A stretch of 64,000 nucleotides of DNA from UBA2943 sp946534895. GTDB lineage: Bacteria; Bacillota; Clostridia; Christensenellales; Aristaeellaceae. This document shows, in pieces, positions 1-7,460 of the stretch. The stretch's first letter is position 1. Each line of letters starts with the position of its first letter. Location of the stretch: positions 29,072-93,071 of the forward strand of contig CAMNDE010000003.1 in NCBI GenBank assembly GCA_946534895.1, written 5' to 3'. The notes under the pieces were generated by a model that worked only from the letters and a program-made list of their open reading frames with translations, searched no databases and had not been told where the DNA came from. Position numbers and translations under genes: made by a program.

Positions 1-478
1 CCAGTTCGCCGGCAATGCCCAGCCGGCCCTGGTACAGTCTGCCGTCCAGAATGATTCCGCCGCCCACGCCGGTGCCCAGGGTGATCATGAGCAGGTCCTG
101 ATATCCGCGTCCGGCGCCGAGAAAGTATTCGCCCAGCGCGGCGGCGTTGGCGTCATTGAGCACGCGCGCGGGAACGCCGAAGGCCTGTTCCAGGCGGCTT
201 CGGATGGGCGTGCCCTCATAGCCCGGAATGGCGCCGTTTGTGCCGATGACGGTGCCGGTGCGGGCATCGATCTGGCCGGTGGCGCTGACGGCTATGCCCT
301 CGGGCGGACAGGGACTGGAAGCAAGCGCGTCCCGGCATGCGGAAATCACGGTATCCATGACCGGGGTCGCATACCCGTCAAAATTCACACTGCGGCTGAA
401 GCGCGCATGGATATTGCCGTCATGGTCCATGAGGGCCAGCTTGACTTCGGTTCCGCCGATATCCACGCCGAGAATCAT
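1..478 (-). CDS. ROK-family sugar kinase, probable N-acetylmannosamine kinase (partial)
   Basis: The C-terminal end lies beyond the left window edge; 159 codons are visible. The N-terminus begins with the ROK phosphate-binding motif DIGGTEVK, followed by a typical NDANAAALGEY segment and the second phosphate motif GTGVGGGI near residue 140. ROK kinases phosphorylate sugars with ATP in the cytoplasm. The start codon overlaps the stop of nanE by 4 bases (ATGA), so the two are translationally coupled, and this neighbour makes ManNAc kinase the likeliest role (ManNAc to ManNAc-6-P). Glucokinase or another ROK sugar kinase cannot be excluded because the zinc-binding and substrate region is cut off. 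Confidence 0.88.
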   Translation of the reverse strand, partial: MILGVDIGGTEVKLALMDHDGNIHARFSRSVNFDGYATPVMDTVISACRDALASSPCPPEGIAVSATGQIDARTGTVIGTNGAIPGYEGTPIRSRLEQAFGVPARVLNDANAAALGEYFLGAGRGYQDLLMITLGTGVGGGIILDGRLYQGRLGIAGEL

Positions 479-1182
479 GACCTGTGCGCCTCCAGTTCCC
501 GGAAAAAGCGTCCGGCGATTTCCAGAGGCCGCGTGATGGCGCCGCCCACCACCACGGCCCAGGCGCCGAGGTCCAGCATGCGTACGGCCTGCTCGGGCGT
601 GTGGATGCGGCCTTCCGCGATCACCGGGCAGGGGAGTGCCTGGACCATCTGACGCACAAGCTCGTAGTTCGGTTCACCGGTGCAGTCCCGGGTCTTCTCC
701 GTATATCCGTTCATGGTGGATCCCACCAGATCCGCCCCGGCCTTCCAGGCGGCTTCGGCTTCCTCCAGGGTGGCGCAGTCGGCCATGATAATGATGTTGG
801 GATATTTTTCCTTCACTTTCTTCAGGAACTCCGGCGCGGTGAGCCCGTCTCCGCGCGGCGTGTCCGTGCAGTCAATGGAAACAATGTCGCAGAGTGCTTC
901 CATGCATTCATCCACTTCCCGCATGGTCATGGTGATGCGGCCGGAATAGCCCGGGTATTCCCGCTTGATCAGTCCGATGACGGGCAGTCCGGTTTCCTCC
1001 TTGATGCCCACGATATCCCGGACAGAGCTGGTGCGGATCATTCGGGCGCCGGCCTGCTTGGCTGCACGGGCCATGAGCGGCATGACGGAACGCTCCGGAT
1101 CGTACAGCGGTTCGCCGGGCGTGGCCTGGCACGATACAATAAGACTGCCCTTCATCAGGGCAAAGAGTTCTTCCCTGGTCAT
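475..1182 (-). CDS. nanE: N-acetylmannosamine-6-phosphate 2-epimerase
   Basis: The 235-residue protein has the length and pattern of NanE TIM barrels, which convert ManNAc-6-P to GlcNAc-6-P in sialic acid breakdown. Visible hallmarks are GLIKREYPGY, the DCTDTPRGDG segment, IIMADCATLEEA, and the phosphate-binding end VIAEGRIHTPEQA followed by AVVVGGAITRP. An upstream in-frame ATG would add 25 residues, but the start at 1182 is chosen because an AAGGAGG sits 8-9 bases before it and residues from MTREELF match the family start. It is the first gene of a minus-strand operon with the ROK kinase; a promoter-like pair lies at 1253-1282. No N-acetylneuraminate lyase is in view. Confidence 0.93.
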   Translation of the reverse strand: MTREELFALMKGSLIVSCQATPGEPLYDPERSVMPLMARAAKQAGARMIRTSSVRDIVGIKEETGLPVIGLIKREYPGYSGRITMTMREVDECMEALCDIVSIDCTDTPRGDGLTAPEFLKKVKEKYPNIIIMADCATLEEAEAAWKAGADLVGSTMNGYTEKTRDCTGEPNYELVRQMVQALPCPVIAEGRIHTPEQAVRMLDLGAWAVVVGGAITRPLEIAGRFFRELEAHRS

Positions 1183-1252
1183 ATGACGGTGCCTCCTTAT
1201 GCTGCGGCCGGATGTGTATATGGAAAGGACATAAGCGGCCGTCTGTGGAAAA

Positions 1253-1282
1253 ATCATACAGGCAAAGCCTGAAAAAAGTCAA
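1253..1282 (-). promoter_or_regulatory. putative sigma-A promoter of nanE operon
   Basis: On the minus strand a TTGACT -35 (1277-1282) is followed after 18 bases by TATGAT (1253-1258). It lies about 70 bases upstream of the nanE start and diverges from the tRNA promoter. Confidence 0.5.
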
Positions 1283-1353
1283 TGGCTGAAGGCGCGTTCT
1301 GCGGACTGAGCGCGCCCGCGGACGGAAAAAATGCCAAATGCCGCGCTGGTGCA

Positions 1354-1381
1354 TTGACAAATGTGCAGAATGTGGTAGAAT
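1354..1381 (+). promoter_or_regulatory. promoter of the tRNA-Ser pair
   Basis: TTGACA (1354-1359), a 16-base spacer and TAGAAT (1376-1381) end about 19 bases before the first tRNA. Near-consensus for sigma-A and correctly placed for a short tRNA leader. Confidence 0.7.
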
Positions 1382-1399
1382 GACTCGGCTGGTTCACTT

Positions 1400-1488
1400 G
1401 GAGAGATGGCCGAGCGGTTGAAGGCGCTGGTCTTGAAAACCAGTGATGCCGAAAGGCACCGGGGGTTCGAATCCCTCTCTCTCCGCCA
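1400..1488 (+). tRNA. tRNA-Ser (anticodon TGA)
   Basis: The acceptor stem GGAGAGA (1400-1406) pairs with TCTCTCC (1478-1484), followed by discriminator G and an encoded CCA. The anticodon stem CTGGT/ACCAG (1427-1431, 1439-1443) encloses loop CTTGAAA with anticodon TGA at 1434-1436. A long variable arm, typical of serine tRNAs, and a GGTTCGAATCC T-arm are present. Confidence 0.97.
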
Positions 1489-1505
1489 GCTTTTTACAGG
1501 CCTAT

Positions 1506-1593
1506 GGAGAAGTACCCAAGTGGCCGAAGGGGCTCCCCTGCTAAGGGAGTAGGCCGGGTAACCGGCGCCCGGGTTCAAATCCCGGCTTCTCCG
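1506..1593 (+). tRNA. tRNA-Ser (anticodon GCT)
   Basis: The acceptor stem GGAGAAG (1506-1512) pairs with CTTCTCC (1586-1592), discriminator G at 1593. Anticodon stem CTCCC/GGGAG encloses CTGCTAA with anticodon GCT at 1540-1542. It has a long variable arm. Unlike its neighbour 17 bases upstream it does not encode CCA (next bases are CAC), so CCA must be added after transcription. Confidence 0.97.
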
Positions 1594-1597
1594 CACG

Positions 1598-1631
1598 AAA
1601 CTCTGAAGATGAAAGTTTTCAGAGTTTTTTT
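1598..1631 (+). terminator. terminator of the tRNA operon
   Basis: AAACTCTGAA (1598-1607) pairs with TTCAGAGTTT (1618-1627) and runs into seven Ts, directly after the second tRNA. Confidence 0.9.
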
Positions 1632-1756
1632 GGTTTTTGAGTCATTCACAGGCGGCTGTGTCGCCGGGGTCAGGGGGTCAGCAGAAACACGTGCCGTCCG
1701 CCGCGCTTCATGTCCGGTCCGGACATGGGAAGAGGTTTCACAGGGAGGGTGTTTTC

Positions 1757-2707
1757 ATGCTGGACAAGCGGAAAGTCGTGATTATCGGAGCCGGGCACGT
1801 GGGTTCCCATGTGGCCATGGCACTGTGCTTTCAGGGCACATGCGATGAAATCGTACTGATTGACCGGGACAGGGAAAAAGCAGTCAGCAACAGCTATGAT
1901 GTGGCGGATGCCTGCCTGTTCCTGCCCAGTACCACATACGTGCGCGCAGGAGATTATGCGGACTGCCGGGATGCGGACGTGATTGTCATTTCCGTGGGCA
2001 TGCCCAGAAAGCCGGGCCAGACGCGCCTGGATCTTCTGGATGATTCCATTGTCATGATCAGGGACGTGATCAGTCATCTGCGGGAAGTGCAGGTAAGCGG
2101 GATCGTGATCTCCATCACCAACCCCGCCGATGTGGTGGGCGACTACCTCCGCAGACATCTGCAGCTCCCCCGGGAACGCTGCTTTTCCACGGGCACATCC
2201 CTGGATGCGGCGCGCCTGAGGCGCACGCTCAGCGAAATGAGCGGTATGGACCGGAAAAGCGTCAGCGCCTGTGCGCTGGGCGAGCACGGGAATTCCTCGA
2301 TGGTGGCATTTTCCGCTGTCACGCTGGGCGGCGTCAGCATGCGCCGGCTGAAGGAAGCGGATCCGGATGCGTGCGCGCAGCTGCTCGAGGACGTGATCCT
2401 GGAGCGGACCCGGAATATCGGGAACGATATCATCAACGGCAAGGGTTCCACGGAGTTCGGGATCGGGGCTGCCTGCGCGGACATGATCCGTGCCATTTTC
2501 CATGATGAAAAGCGGGTGATTCCGGCATCCGTCCGCCTGGAAGGTGAGTACGGCCTGTCCGGTGTGGCCTGCGGCGTTCCCTGCGTGATCGGCCGGGGCG
2601 GCATTGAGAAGATCGTGGAGCTCCCGCTGGATGCGGAGGAAAGGAAACTGCTTGCCCGCAGCTGCGATGTCATCCGTCAGTATTCGGAGCGGGCGGAAAG
2701 CGTCTGA
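1757..2707 (+). CDS. LDH/MDH-family NAD-dependent 2-hydroxyacid dehydrogenase
   Basis: The 316-residue protein has the length of L-lactate/malate dehydrogenases. A Rossmann motif GAGHVG begins at residue 11, Asp36 suits NAD, Asp150-Arg153 (LDAAR) and His177 in GEHGNS are the catalytic and substrate-binding residues. The GTSLD and GEHG segments are LDH/L-2-hydroxyisocaproate-dehydrogenase-like. However the specificity loop reads GMPRKPGQTR, with Arg84 where lactate dehydrogenases have Gln (Q102 in classic numbering); Arg there is typical of malate dehydrogenases. The substrate is therefore uncertain between lactate, malate/oxaloacetate or a branched 2-oxoacid. The start follows GGGAGGG by about 7 bases; a longer upstream frame lacks such a site. 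Single gene with its own terminator. Confidence 0.9.
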   Translation: MLDKRKVVIIGAGHVGSHVAMALCFQGTCDEIVLIDRDREKAVSNSYDVADACLFLPSTTYVRAGDYADCRDADVIVISVGMPRKPGQTRLDLLDDSIVMIRDVISHLREVQVSGIVISITNPADVVGDYLRRHLQLPRERCFSTGTSLDAARLRRTLSEMSGMDRKSVSACALGEHGNSSMVAFSAVTLGGVSMRRLKEADPDACAQLLEDVILERTRNIGNDIINGKGSTEFGIGAACADMIRAIFHDEKRVIPASVRLEGEYGLSGVACGVPCVIGRGGIEKIVELPLDAEERKLLARSCDVIRQYSERAESV

Positions 2708-2713
2708 GAAATG

Positions 2714-2750
2714 AAAAGGTGAAGCGGCCGGAGGGCTGCTTCACCTTTTT
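2714..2750 (+). terminator. terminator after the dehydrogenase
   Basis: AAGGTGAAGC (2716-2725) pairs with GCTTCACCTT (2738-2747), followed by Ts. Confidence 0.88.
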
Positions 2751-2786
2751 GCGCGCGTAAAACACGCAGGCACGGAAAATGTGCTG

Positions 2787-3929
2787 TCAGGCGCCGAAGA
2801 GCTCGGCGGTCTTCTTCATGCGATCCGCAATCTGCACGCCGAAGGGACAGCGCGATTCGCAGGCGCGGCAGGCAATGCAGGCGGAAGCGGTCACGCCCAG
2901 CGCCAGATAGTGCTCACGCACGCTCTCCGGAACAGTTTCATGGGCGGAGGCAAGGTCATGGAACTTGTTGACCATGGCGATGTCTATGTTCCGGGGGCAG
3001 GGACGGCAGTGTCCGCAGTAGGTGCACTGCCCCGTGTAGGCGTGCAGGGGCGCGCCGGCAATGACGGAGGCGTAGTCCTTTTCCTGTGCCGTGGCCGTCT
3101 CGTAGCGGAGGCAGTCATCGACCTGCTCCACGGTGTCGTACCCGCAGAGAATGGAAGCGACGGCGGGCCGGGTGAGACTGTAGTGGATCAGCTGGGGAGC
3201 GGTGAAGGCCGCGCCGAAGGGCGAGGTTTCCGCGGAAAACAGGCGCCCGCCGAAAAAGCCCTTCATGACGGTCAGGCCCACGTCCCGCTCCTCGCAGAGC
3301 CGGTAAAGCGCGGAGCGCTCGGGATCAATGCCGCTGAAATTTCCCTCATACCCGGCGAACATGGACTCCAGGTTTTCACTGGCGGGCTTCATGTCGAAGG
3401 CGGGATTGATGCTGAACAGGATCATTTCTATGAAACCGGTTTCAGCGGCCATGGCGGCGATACGCGGATTATGGGTGCTCAGGCCGATGTGCCGGATGAT
3501 GCCGGAAGCATGCAGCTCATGCACATACCGGATGTAATCCGAATGCATGGCCAGGTCCCATTCCTCCTGGGAATCGATGTAATGGATCATGCCCAGGTCG
3601 ATGTAGCCCCCGCCGATGCGTGCAAGCAGGTCTTCAAAGGCCGGACGCACCTTGGACATGTCCCGGGTGCGCACATACTGACCGTTCTGCCAGGTGGATC
3701 CGATGTGGCCCTGGACATACCAGGAATCGCGGCAGTCGGCAATGGCCTTTCCGATGATGTCCCGGGATTTCGGGTCCGGCATCCAGCAGTCAATGATGTT
3801 GATGCCCATTTTCCGGGCATGCTGGATGAGACGGATGGATTCTTCCTCGGGATGGCGTTCCAGCCATTCCCCGCCGAAACCGATTTCACTGACCATGAGT
3901 CCCGTTTTTCCAAGTCTTCTGTACTGCAT
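2787..3929 (-). CDS. aldo/keto reductase with C-terminal 2x[4Fe-4S] domain
   Basis: The 380-residue protein starts with the aldo/keto reductase pattern RRLGKTGLMVSEIGFGG and continues through the TIM barrel (residues about 1-280). The tail carries two cysteine clusters, CTYCGHCRPCP and CIACRACESRCP, which would bind iron-sulfur clusters. Such ferredoxin-tailed members are common in anaerobes; their physiological substrates are mostly unknown. In place of the usual catalytic Tyr the barrel reads DCWMPDPKSRD, so the active site differs from standard AKRs and reductase activity is not certain. Start chosen at 3929, after an AAGGAG; a longer frame runs upstream without such a site. Divergent from the YetA-like gene at 4162. 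Confidence 0.85.
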   Translation of the reverse strand: MQYRRLGKTGLMVSEIGFGGEWLERHPEEESIRLIQHARKMGINIIDCWMPDPKSRDIIGKAIADCRDSWYVQGHIGSTWQNGQYVRTRDMSKVRPAFEDLLARIGGGYIDLGMIHYIDSQEEWDLAMHSDYIRYVHELHASGIIRHIGLSTHNPRIAAMAAETGFIEMILFSINPAFDMKPASENLESMFAGYEGNFSGIDPERSALYRLCEERDVGLTVMKGFFGGRLFSAETSPFGAAFTAPQLIHYSLTRPAVASILCGYDTVEQVDDCLRYETATAQEKDYASVIAGAPLHAYTGQCTYCGHCRPCPRNIDIAMVNKFHDLASAHETVPESVREHYLALGVTASACIACRACESRCPFGVQIADRMKKTAELFGA

Positions 3930-4161
3930 AGAAACTCCTTTGCGCAGAGAAATATGGGAAACCGCAGCTCCTGTACGGAGTATGGCAGAAGTGTAGCACA
4001 GCCGGAAGGGAAAGAAAAGCCGCGGGAGAGCTGGCGGGAATATCAAAAAAACTAAGATTTTATCCGGGAAAATGCGATATTCCCAGAGGAAAATCCGGGT
4101 TTGTTTGTGCTATTCTGTCCCTGACCGGCAAGCCGGAGAACGACAGGAAGGATGATTCTGC

Positions 4162-6543
4162 ATGAACATTCATTTTCCAAGACTGTACCGATATGAACGG
4201 AAGCAGGAACACTGCAGCGTGGCACTGCCTTTTCCGGAGGGAAAGTTCCGGGACGGCATGCATGTGCAGATCCTGGATCAGGACAGGGAACTGCCTGTTC
4301 AGACCCGGGTGACTTCCCGGTATCCGGACGGAAGCGTGCGCTATGCGTTTGTGCGCTTCACCGCAGACCTGCCGGCCAATCGCGGAAAGGAACTCCAGGC
4401 GGAACTGCGTGAAGGCAGTGCCCCTGAGTACAGCGGCATCCGTGTGGAGCGCAGCGGGGATACCCTGAACGTGGACGGCGGAATGGGCGGACTGCAGCTT
4501 ACGGTCCGGGACGGCAGCCGCTCGCTGGTGGAATGTGTCTGTGACGGCAGAAAAACCTACCGTGCGGAGCAGTTCCTGGGGCCGGTGCTGAAGGATGGCG
4601 AAGGCCGGGAATGGAAAATCTGCCTGAGCGAGTGGCGCGTGGCCGAATCCGGCCCCCTGGTGGCCAGACTCAGATGCCGCGGCGTTTTTGTGCCCGAAAC
4701 CGTGGATATGCCGGAGGAGCGTCCTTCCTTTGAGGTGACGCTTACCCTGTACGCGGGCAAGCCCTGGATGGAAGCGGGCTTCCGCCTGATCAACTCCACC
4801 AGTGCCCCGCTGAAGGCCGCGTCCCTGGTCTTTGCGCTCATGGATGGAAAGACCGGAGCCTGGGATCCTGCCGTGCATGGCGGCACTGCCCGGGAAAAGG
4901 GCGATTCCGTGGGCGAAGGCGGCACGGACAATGGCCGTGTGGCCGGGGAAGGCGGAATCCTGAGAACCACGGGCATCAAGATGCTGCCCCAGCTGGAGGA
5001 AAAGGTCAGGGACGCGGCGGTGCGCTGCTGCGTGGGAAGCTCCAACTACAAGACCAATTTCACGGTCAGCCGCGGGGAGAGCGTGGAGCGGGTGGTGGAC
5101 ACCGCCTATCTCATGTCCGAGGCCAATGAGCACTTCATTGAAGTGTTTTACGGCACCCTGTTCGCGGACCGGACCGACCGGGAATCTGGCGTGTGCGCCA
5201 CCATCTATCAGGCGCAGCAGAACTATCCCAAGGCTGTAAAGAGCGATGCCTCCGGTGTCTATGTCATGCTGGTGCCGGAGCATGTGGAGGAGGTTGTGCT
5301 CCAGGGCGGCATGAGCCGCGAGCAGCGCTTCCAGCTGCATTTCCACGGCCCGGAGGAATCCCTCGCGGAAGTGGACAACCGCAGTCTTCTGTATCAGATG
5401 CCCGACCGGCCCTGGGTGGACGCGGAACTGTTCCGGGATGCGGTCGTGGCACCGGATATCTTCCTGGACCCGGACCTGTGCCGTCCGGAGGTGGAGGCGC
5501 GCCTGATCAGCCTGTGCGATGCGCACAGCCGCAGTTTCGGCATGCTGAACTTCGGCGATGCCCCGGATCCCAATTACACGCGTCAGGGCAGAGGCCGCGG
5601 AAAGCTGGTATGGACGAACAACGAGTATGACTTCCCGCATGCCTGCGCCCTGCTGTACATGCGCACCGGGGAGCGCCGGTTCCAGGACTACCTGATCGCC
5701 GCGGCCCGGCACTGGATGGATGTGGACGTGTGCCACTACAGCAAGGATCCGCTGCTGGTGGGCGGACAGTGGGAGCACTGCCGTTCCCATGTGCTGGACA
5801 GCACCATGGTCTGCTCCCATGAATGGGTGGAGGGCCTGCTGGACCTGTACCACTTCACCGGGGACGAGCGCGCACTGGAAACCGCGCTGGGTATCGGGGA
5901 GAATGTGCTGCGCCTTCTGGATACGCCGGCCTATCAGGTCAGCGGTGAGAGCAATGCCCGGGAAACCGGCTGGGCGCTGCGCAGCCTGACCGCGCTGTAT
6001 GTGGAAACCGGGGATCCGAAGTGGGTGCAGAAGGCCGACTGGATTGTGGCACAGTTCCGGGACTGGATGGACACGTATGGAAGCTGGGTGGCTCCGTACA
6101 CGGACAACACCCTGATTCATGTGGGCTTCATGATCGCCGTGGCCATGGGCAGTCTTGCCAGGTATTACCGGGTATTTCCCCGGGAGGATATCCGTCAGAT
6201 GCTGCTTGCCGCCGCGGATGACCTGCTGGAAAGCTGCATGACCCGGACCGGGCTGTTCATCTATAAAGAACTGCCCAGCCTGAACCGGCTGGGCAACAAT
6301 ACCCTGCTCCTGGAGGCGTTCACCATCGCCTATGAGCTGAGCGGGGACCTGAAGTATCTGCGTGCGGGCCTGCCCACGTTCCGCGGGGAAATGGCGGGCC
6401 GGGCCGGGATCATGGGCGAAAAGAAGGTCATGGAGGGCGCTGTGATCCTGGAAAACGATCCGCCCAAGCACTTCGCCCAGTGCTTCATTCCGCTGTCGGT
6501 CTATTACAAGAAGGCGGCTGAGACGGGCGTGCTCGACGCCTGA
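4162..6543 (+). CDS. YetA/PcRGLX-like carbohydrate-active protein (putative exo-rhamnogalacturonan lyase-like)
   Basis: This 793-residue protein has no signal peptide. The N-terminal part (about 1-130) fits the RIFT-barrel domain of YetA/PcRGLX proteins, including a segment near residue 50 reading SRYPDGSVRYAF. A beta-sandwich-like middle follows. The C-terminal half (about 420-790) looks like an alpha/alpha toroid, with repeated helices such as EWVEGLLDLYHFTGDERALE, ETGWALRSLTALYVETGDPKW and NNTLLLEAFTIAYELSGD. PcRGLX is an exo-acting rhamnogalacturonan lyase; YetA sits in a Bacillus pectin-related cluster. Function is inferred from resemblance only; another toroidal glycoside hydrolase remains possible. 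Its last 40 bases overlap the 3' end of the convergent AraC gene. Confidence 0.62.
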   Translation: MNIHFPRLYRYERKQEHCSVALPFPEGKFRDGMHVQILDQDRELPVQTRVTSRYPDGSVRYAFVRFTADLPANRGKELQAELREGSAPEYSGIRVERSGDTLNVDGGMGGLQLTVRDGSRSLVECVCDGRKTYRAEQFLGPVLKDGEGREWKICLSEWRVAESGPLVARLRCRGVFVPETVDMPEERPSFEVTLTLYAGKPWMEAGFRLINSTSAPLKAASLVFALMDGKTGAWDPAVHGGTAREKGDSVGEGGTDNGRVAGEGGILRTTGIKMLPQLEEKVRDAAVRCCVGSSNYKTNFTVSRGESVERVVDTAYLMSEANEHFIEVFYGTLFADRTDRESGVCATIYQAQQNYPKAVKSDASGVYVMLVPEHVEEVVLQGGMSREQRFQLHFHGPEESLAEVDNRSLLYQMPDRPWVDAELFRDAVVAPDIFLDPDLCRPEVEARLISLCDAHSRSFGMLNFGDAPDPNYTRQGRGRGKLVWTNNEYDFPHACALLYMRTGERRFQDYLIAAARHWMDVDVCHYSKDPLLVGGQWEHCRSHVLDSTMVCSHEWVEGLLDLYHFTGDERALETALGIGENVLRLLDTPAYQVSGESNARETGWALRSLTALYVETGDPKWVQKADWIVAQFRDWMDTYGSWVAPYTDNTLIHVGFMIAVAMGSLARYYRVFPREDIRQMLLAAADDLLESCMTRTGLFIYKELPSLNRLGNNTLLLEAFTIAYELSGDLKYLRAGLPTFRGEMAGRAGIMGEKKVMEGAVILENDPPKHFAQCFIPLSVYYKKAAETGVLDA

Positions 6544-7379
6544 GCGTTCTGGCGCGCACGGCTGCGGAACTCCCGGGGCGTCATGCCGGTGGCACTGCGG
6601 AAGCGGGTGGACAGATAATCCCCGCTGCAGTAGCCGCAGGCCAGGGCGATCTCGCTGACGCTCATGTCCGTGTCGGAAAGGAGTTCATAGACATGCCTGA
6701 GCCGGATCCGGCTCAGATACAGGGAAAACCCGACCCCGAGCTGCTGGCTGAACAGGCGCGACAGATGTGCCTGGGAGTAGCCGAGCTCGGAGGCGATGTC
6801 CGCGAGCCGAAGGTCTTCCGCATACCGCTGTTCCATGCGCACCAGCGTGTCCACAATGCAGGTGGAGAGACTGGAGGGAAAGTATACAACGCTTCCGCCC
6901 GCGCGCTCCTCGTGGATCAGCGTGAGCAGGCGCAGAAGAAGTCCCTGGAGCACTGTGTCCCGGTAAGGCGCATTGTCCGTGTATACCCGGAGCATGTCCT
7001 CGAAATAGGAGGCGATCCTGGTCCTGGCGCTTTCCGGGAAATGATGGATTTTCCTCTCCATCATGTCCTCCAGAAAACCGGGAGCGGTGGTCCGGACCAG
7101 CGGCTCGACGGCCTGCTGCGTGAACTTGATCAGGTAGCTCTCGTACGGCGCACTGCTCAGGGAAATGGTGCGGTGATAGAGGTAGGGCGGCATGACGGTC
7201 ACATCCCCGGCGTGCGCGTCATAGGTCTGCTGCGGCGTGATGGTCCGGCGGTCGCCCGAAACCAGGAAGCCCACGGAATAGTGGTCCACGGACATGGCCA
7301 TGGTGGGCATCTCATAGTCCGAGGGCAGGCTGCGGCGGCTTACCTGGATCTGTACGCCTTCGGGAAGCTTGGACGGCAT
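6504..7379 (-). CDS. AraC-family transcriptional regulator
   Basis: The 291-residue protein has an N-terminal cupin-like sensing region (residues 1-150, with the HAGDVTVMPPYLYH pattern) and a C-terminal AraC double helix-turn-helix (about 190-285): LADIASELGYSQAHLSRLFSQ and then VSEIALACGYCSGDYLSTRF ending in TPREFR. Such proteins usually sense a small sugar and activate neighbouring genes. The start at 7379 follows GGAGG by about 8 bases. It is divergent from the MATE gene and convergent, with a 40-base overlap, with the YetA-like gene; either may be a target. A terminator between the convergent genes is not visible. Confidence 0.9.
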   Translation of the reverse strand: MPSKLPEGVQIQVSRRSLPSDYEMPTMAMSVDHYSVGFLVSGDRRTITPQQTYDAHAGDVTVMPPYLYHRTISLSSAPYESYLIKFTQQAVEPLVRTTAPGFLEDMMERKIHHFPESARTRIASYFEDMLRVYTDNAPYRDTVLQGLLLRLLTLIHEERAGGSVVYFPSSLSTCIVDTLVRMEQRYAEDLRLADIASELGYSQAHLSRLFSQQLGVGFSLYLSRIRLRHVYELLSDTDMSVSEIALACGYCSGDYLSTRFRSATGMTPREFRSRARQNAQASSTPVSAAFL

Positions 7380-7402
7380 GCTGCATTCCTCCTTTTCCTG
7401 TG

Positions 7403-7430
7403 AGCATAGCATAATTCCCGGGAAGCGCAA
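7403..7430 (-). promoter_or_regulatory. possible promoter of the AraC-family gene
   Basis: Minus-strand TTGCGC (7425-7430), 16-base spacer, TATGCT (7403-7408), about 24 bases before the start codon. The -35 is weak, as expected for a regulated promoter. Confidence 0.4.
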
Positions 7431-7460
7431 GGGAAGCGCCGGACCGGAAGGAAAGAAACC

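Noticed and set aside
1400..1593. tRNA-Ser pair as an attachment site of an integrated element
   Set aside because: No integrase, no repeated tRNA 3' end in the window, and neighbours are metabolic genes.
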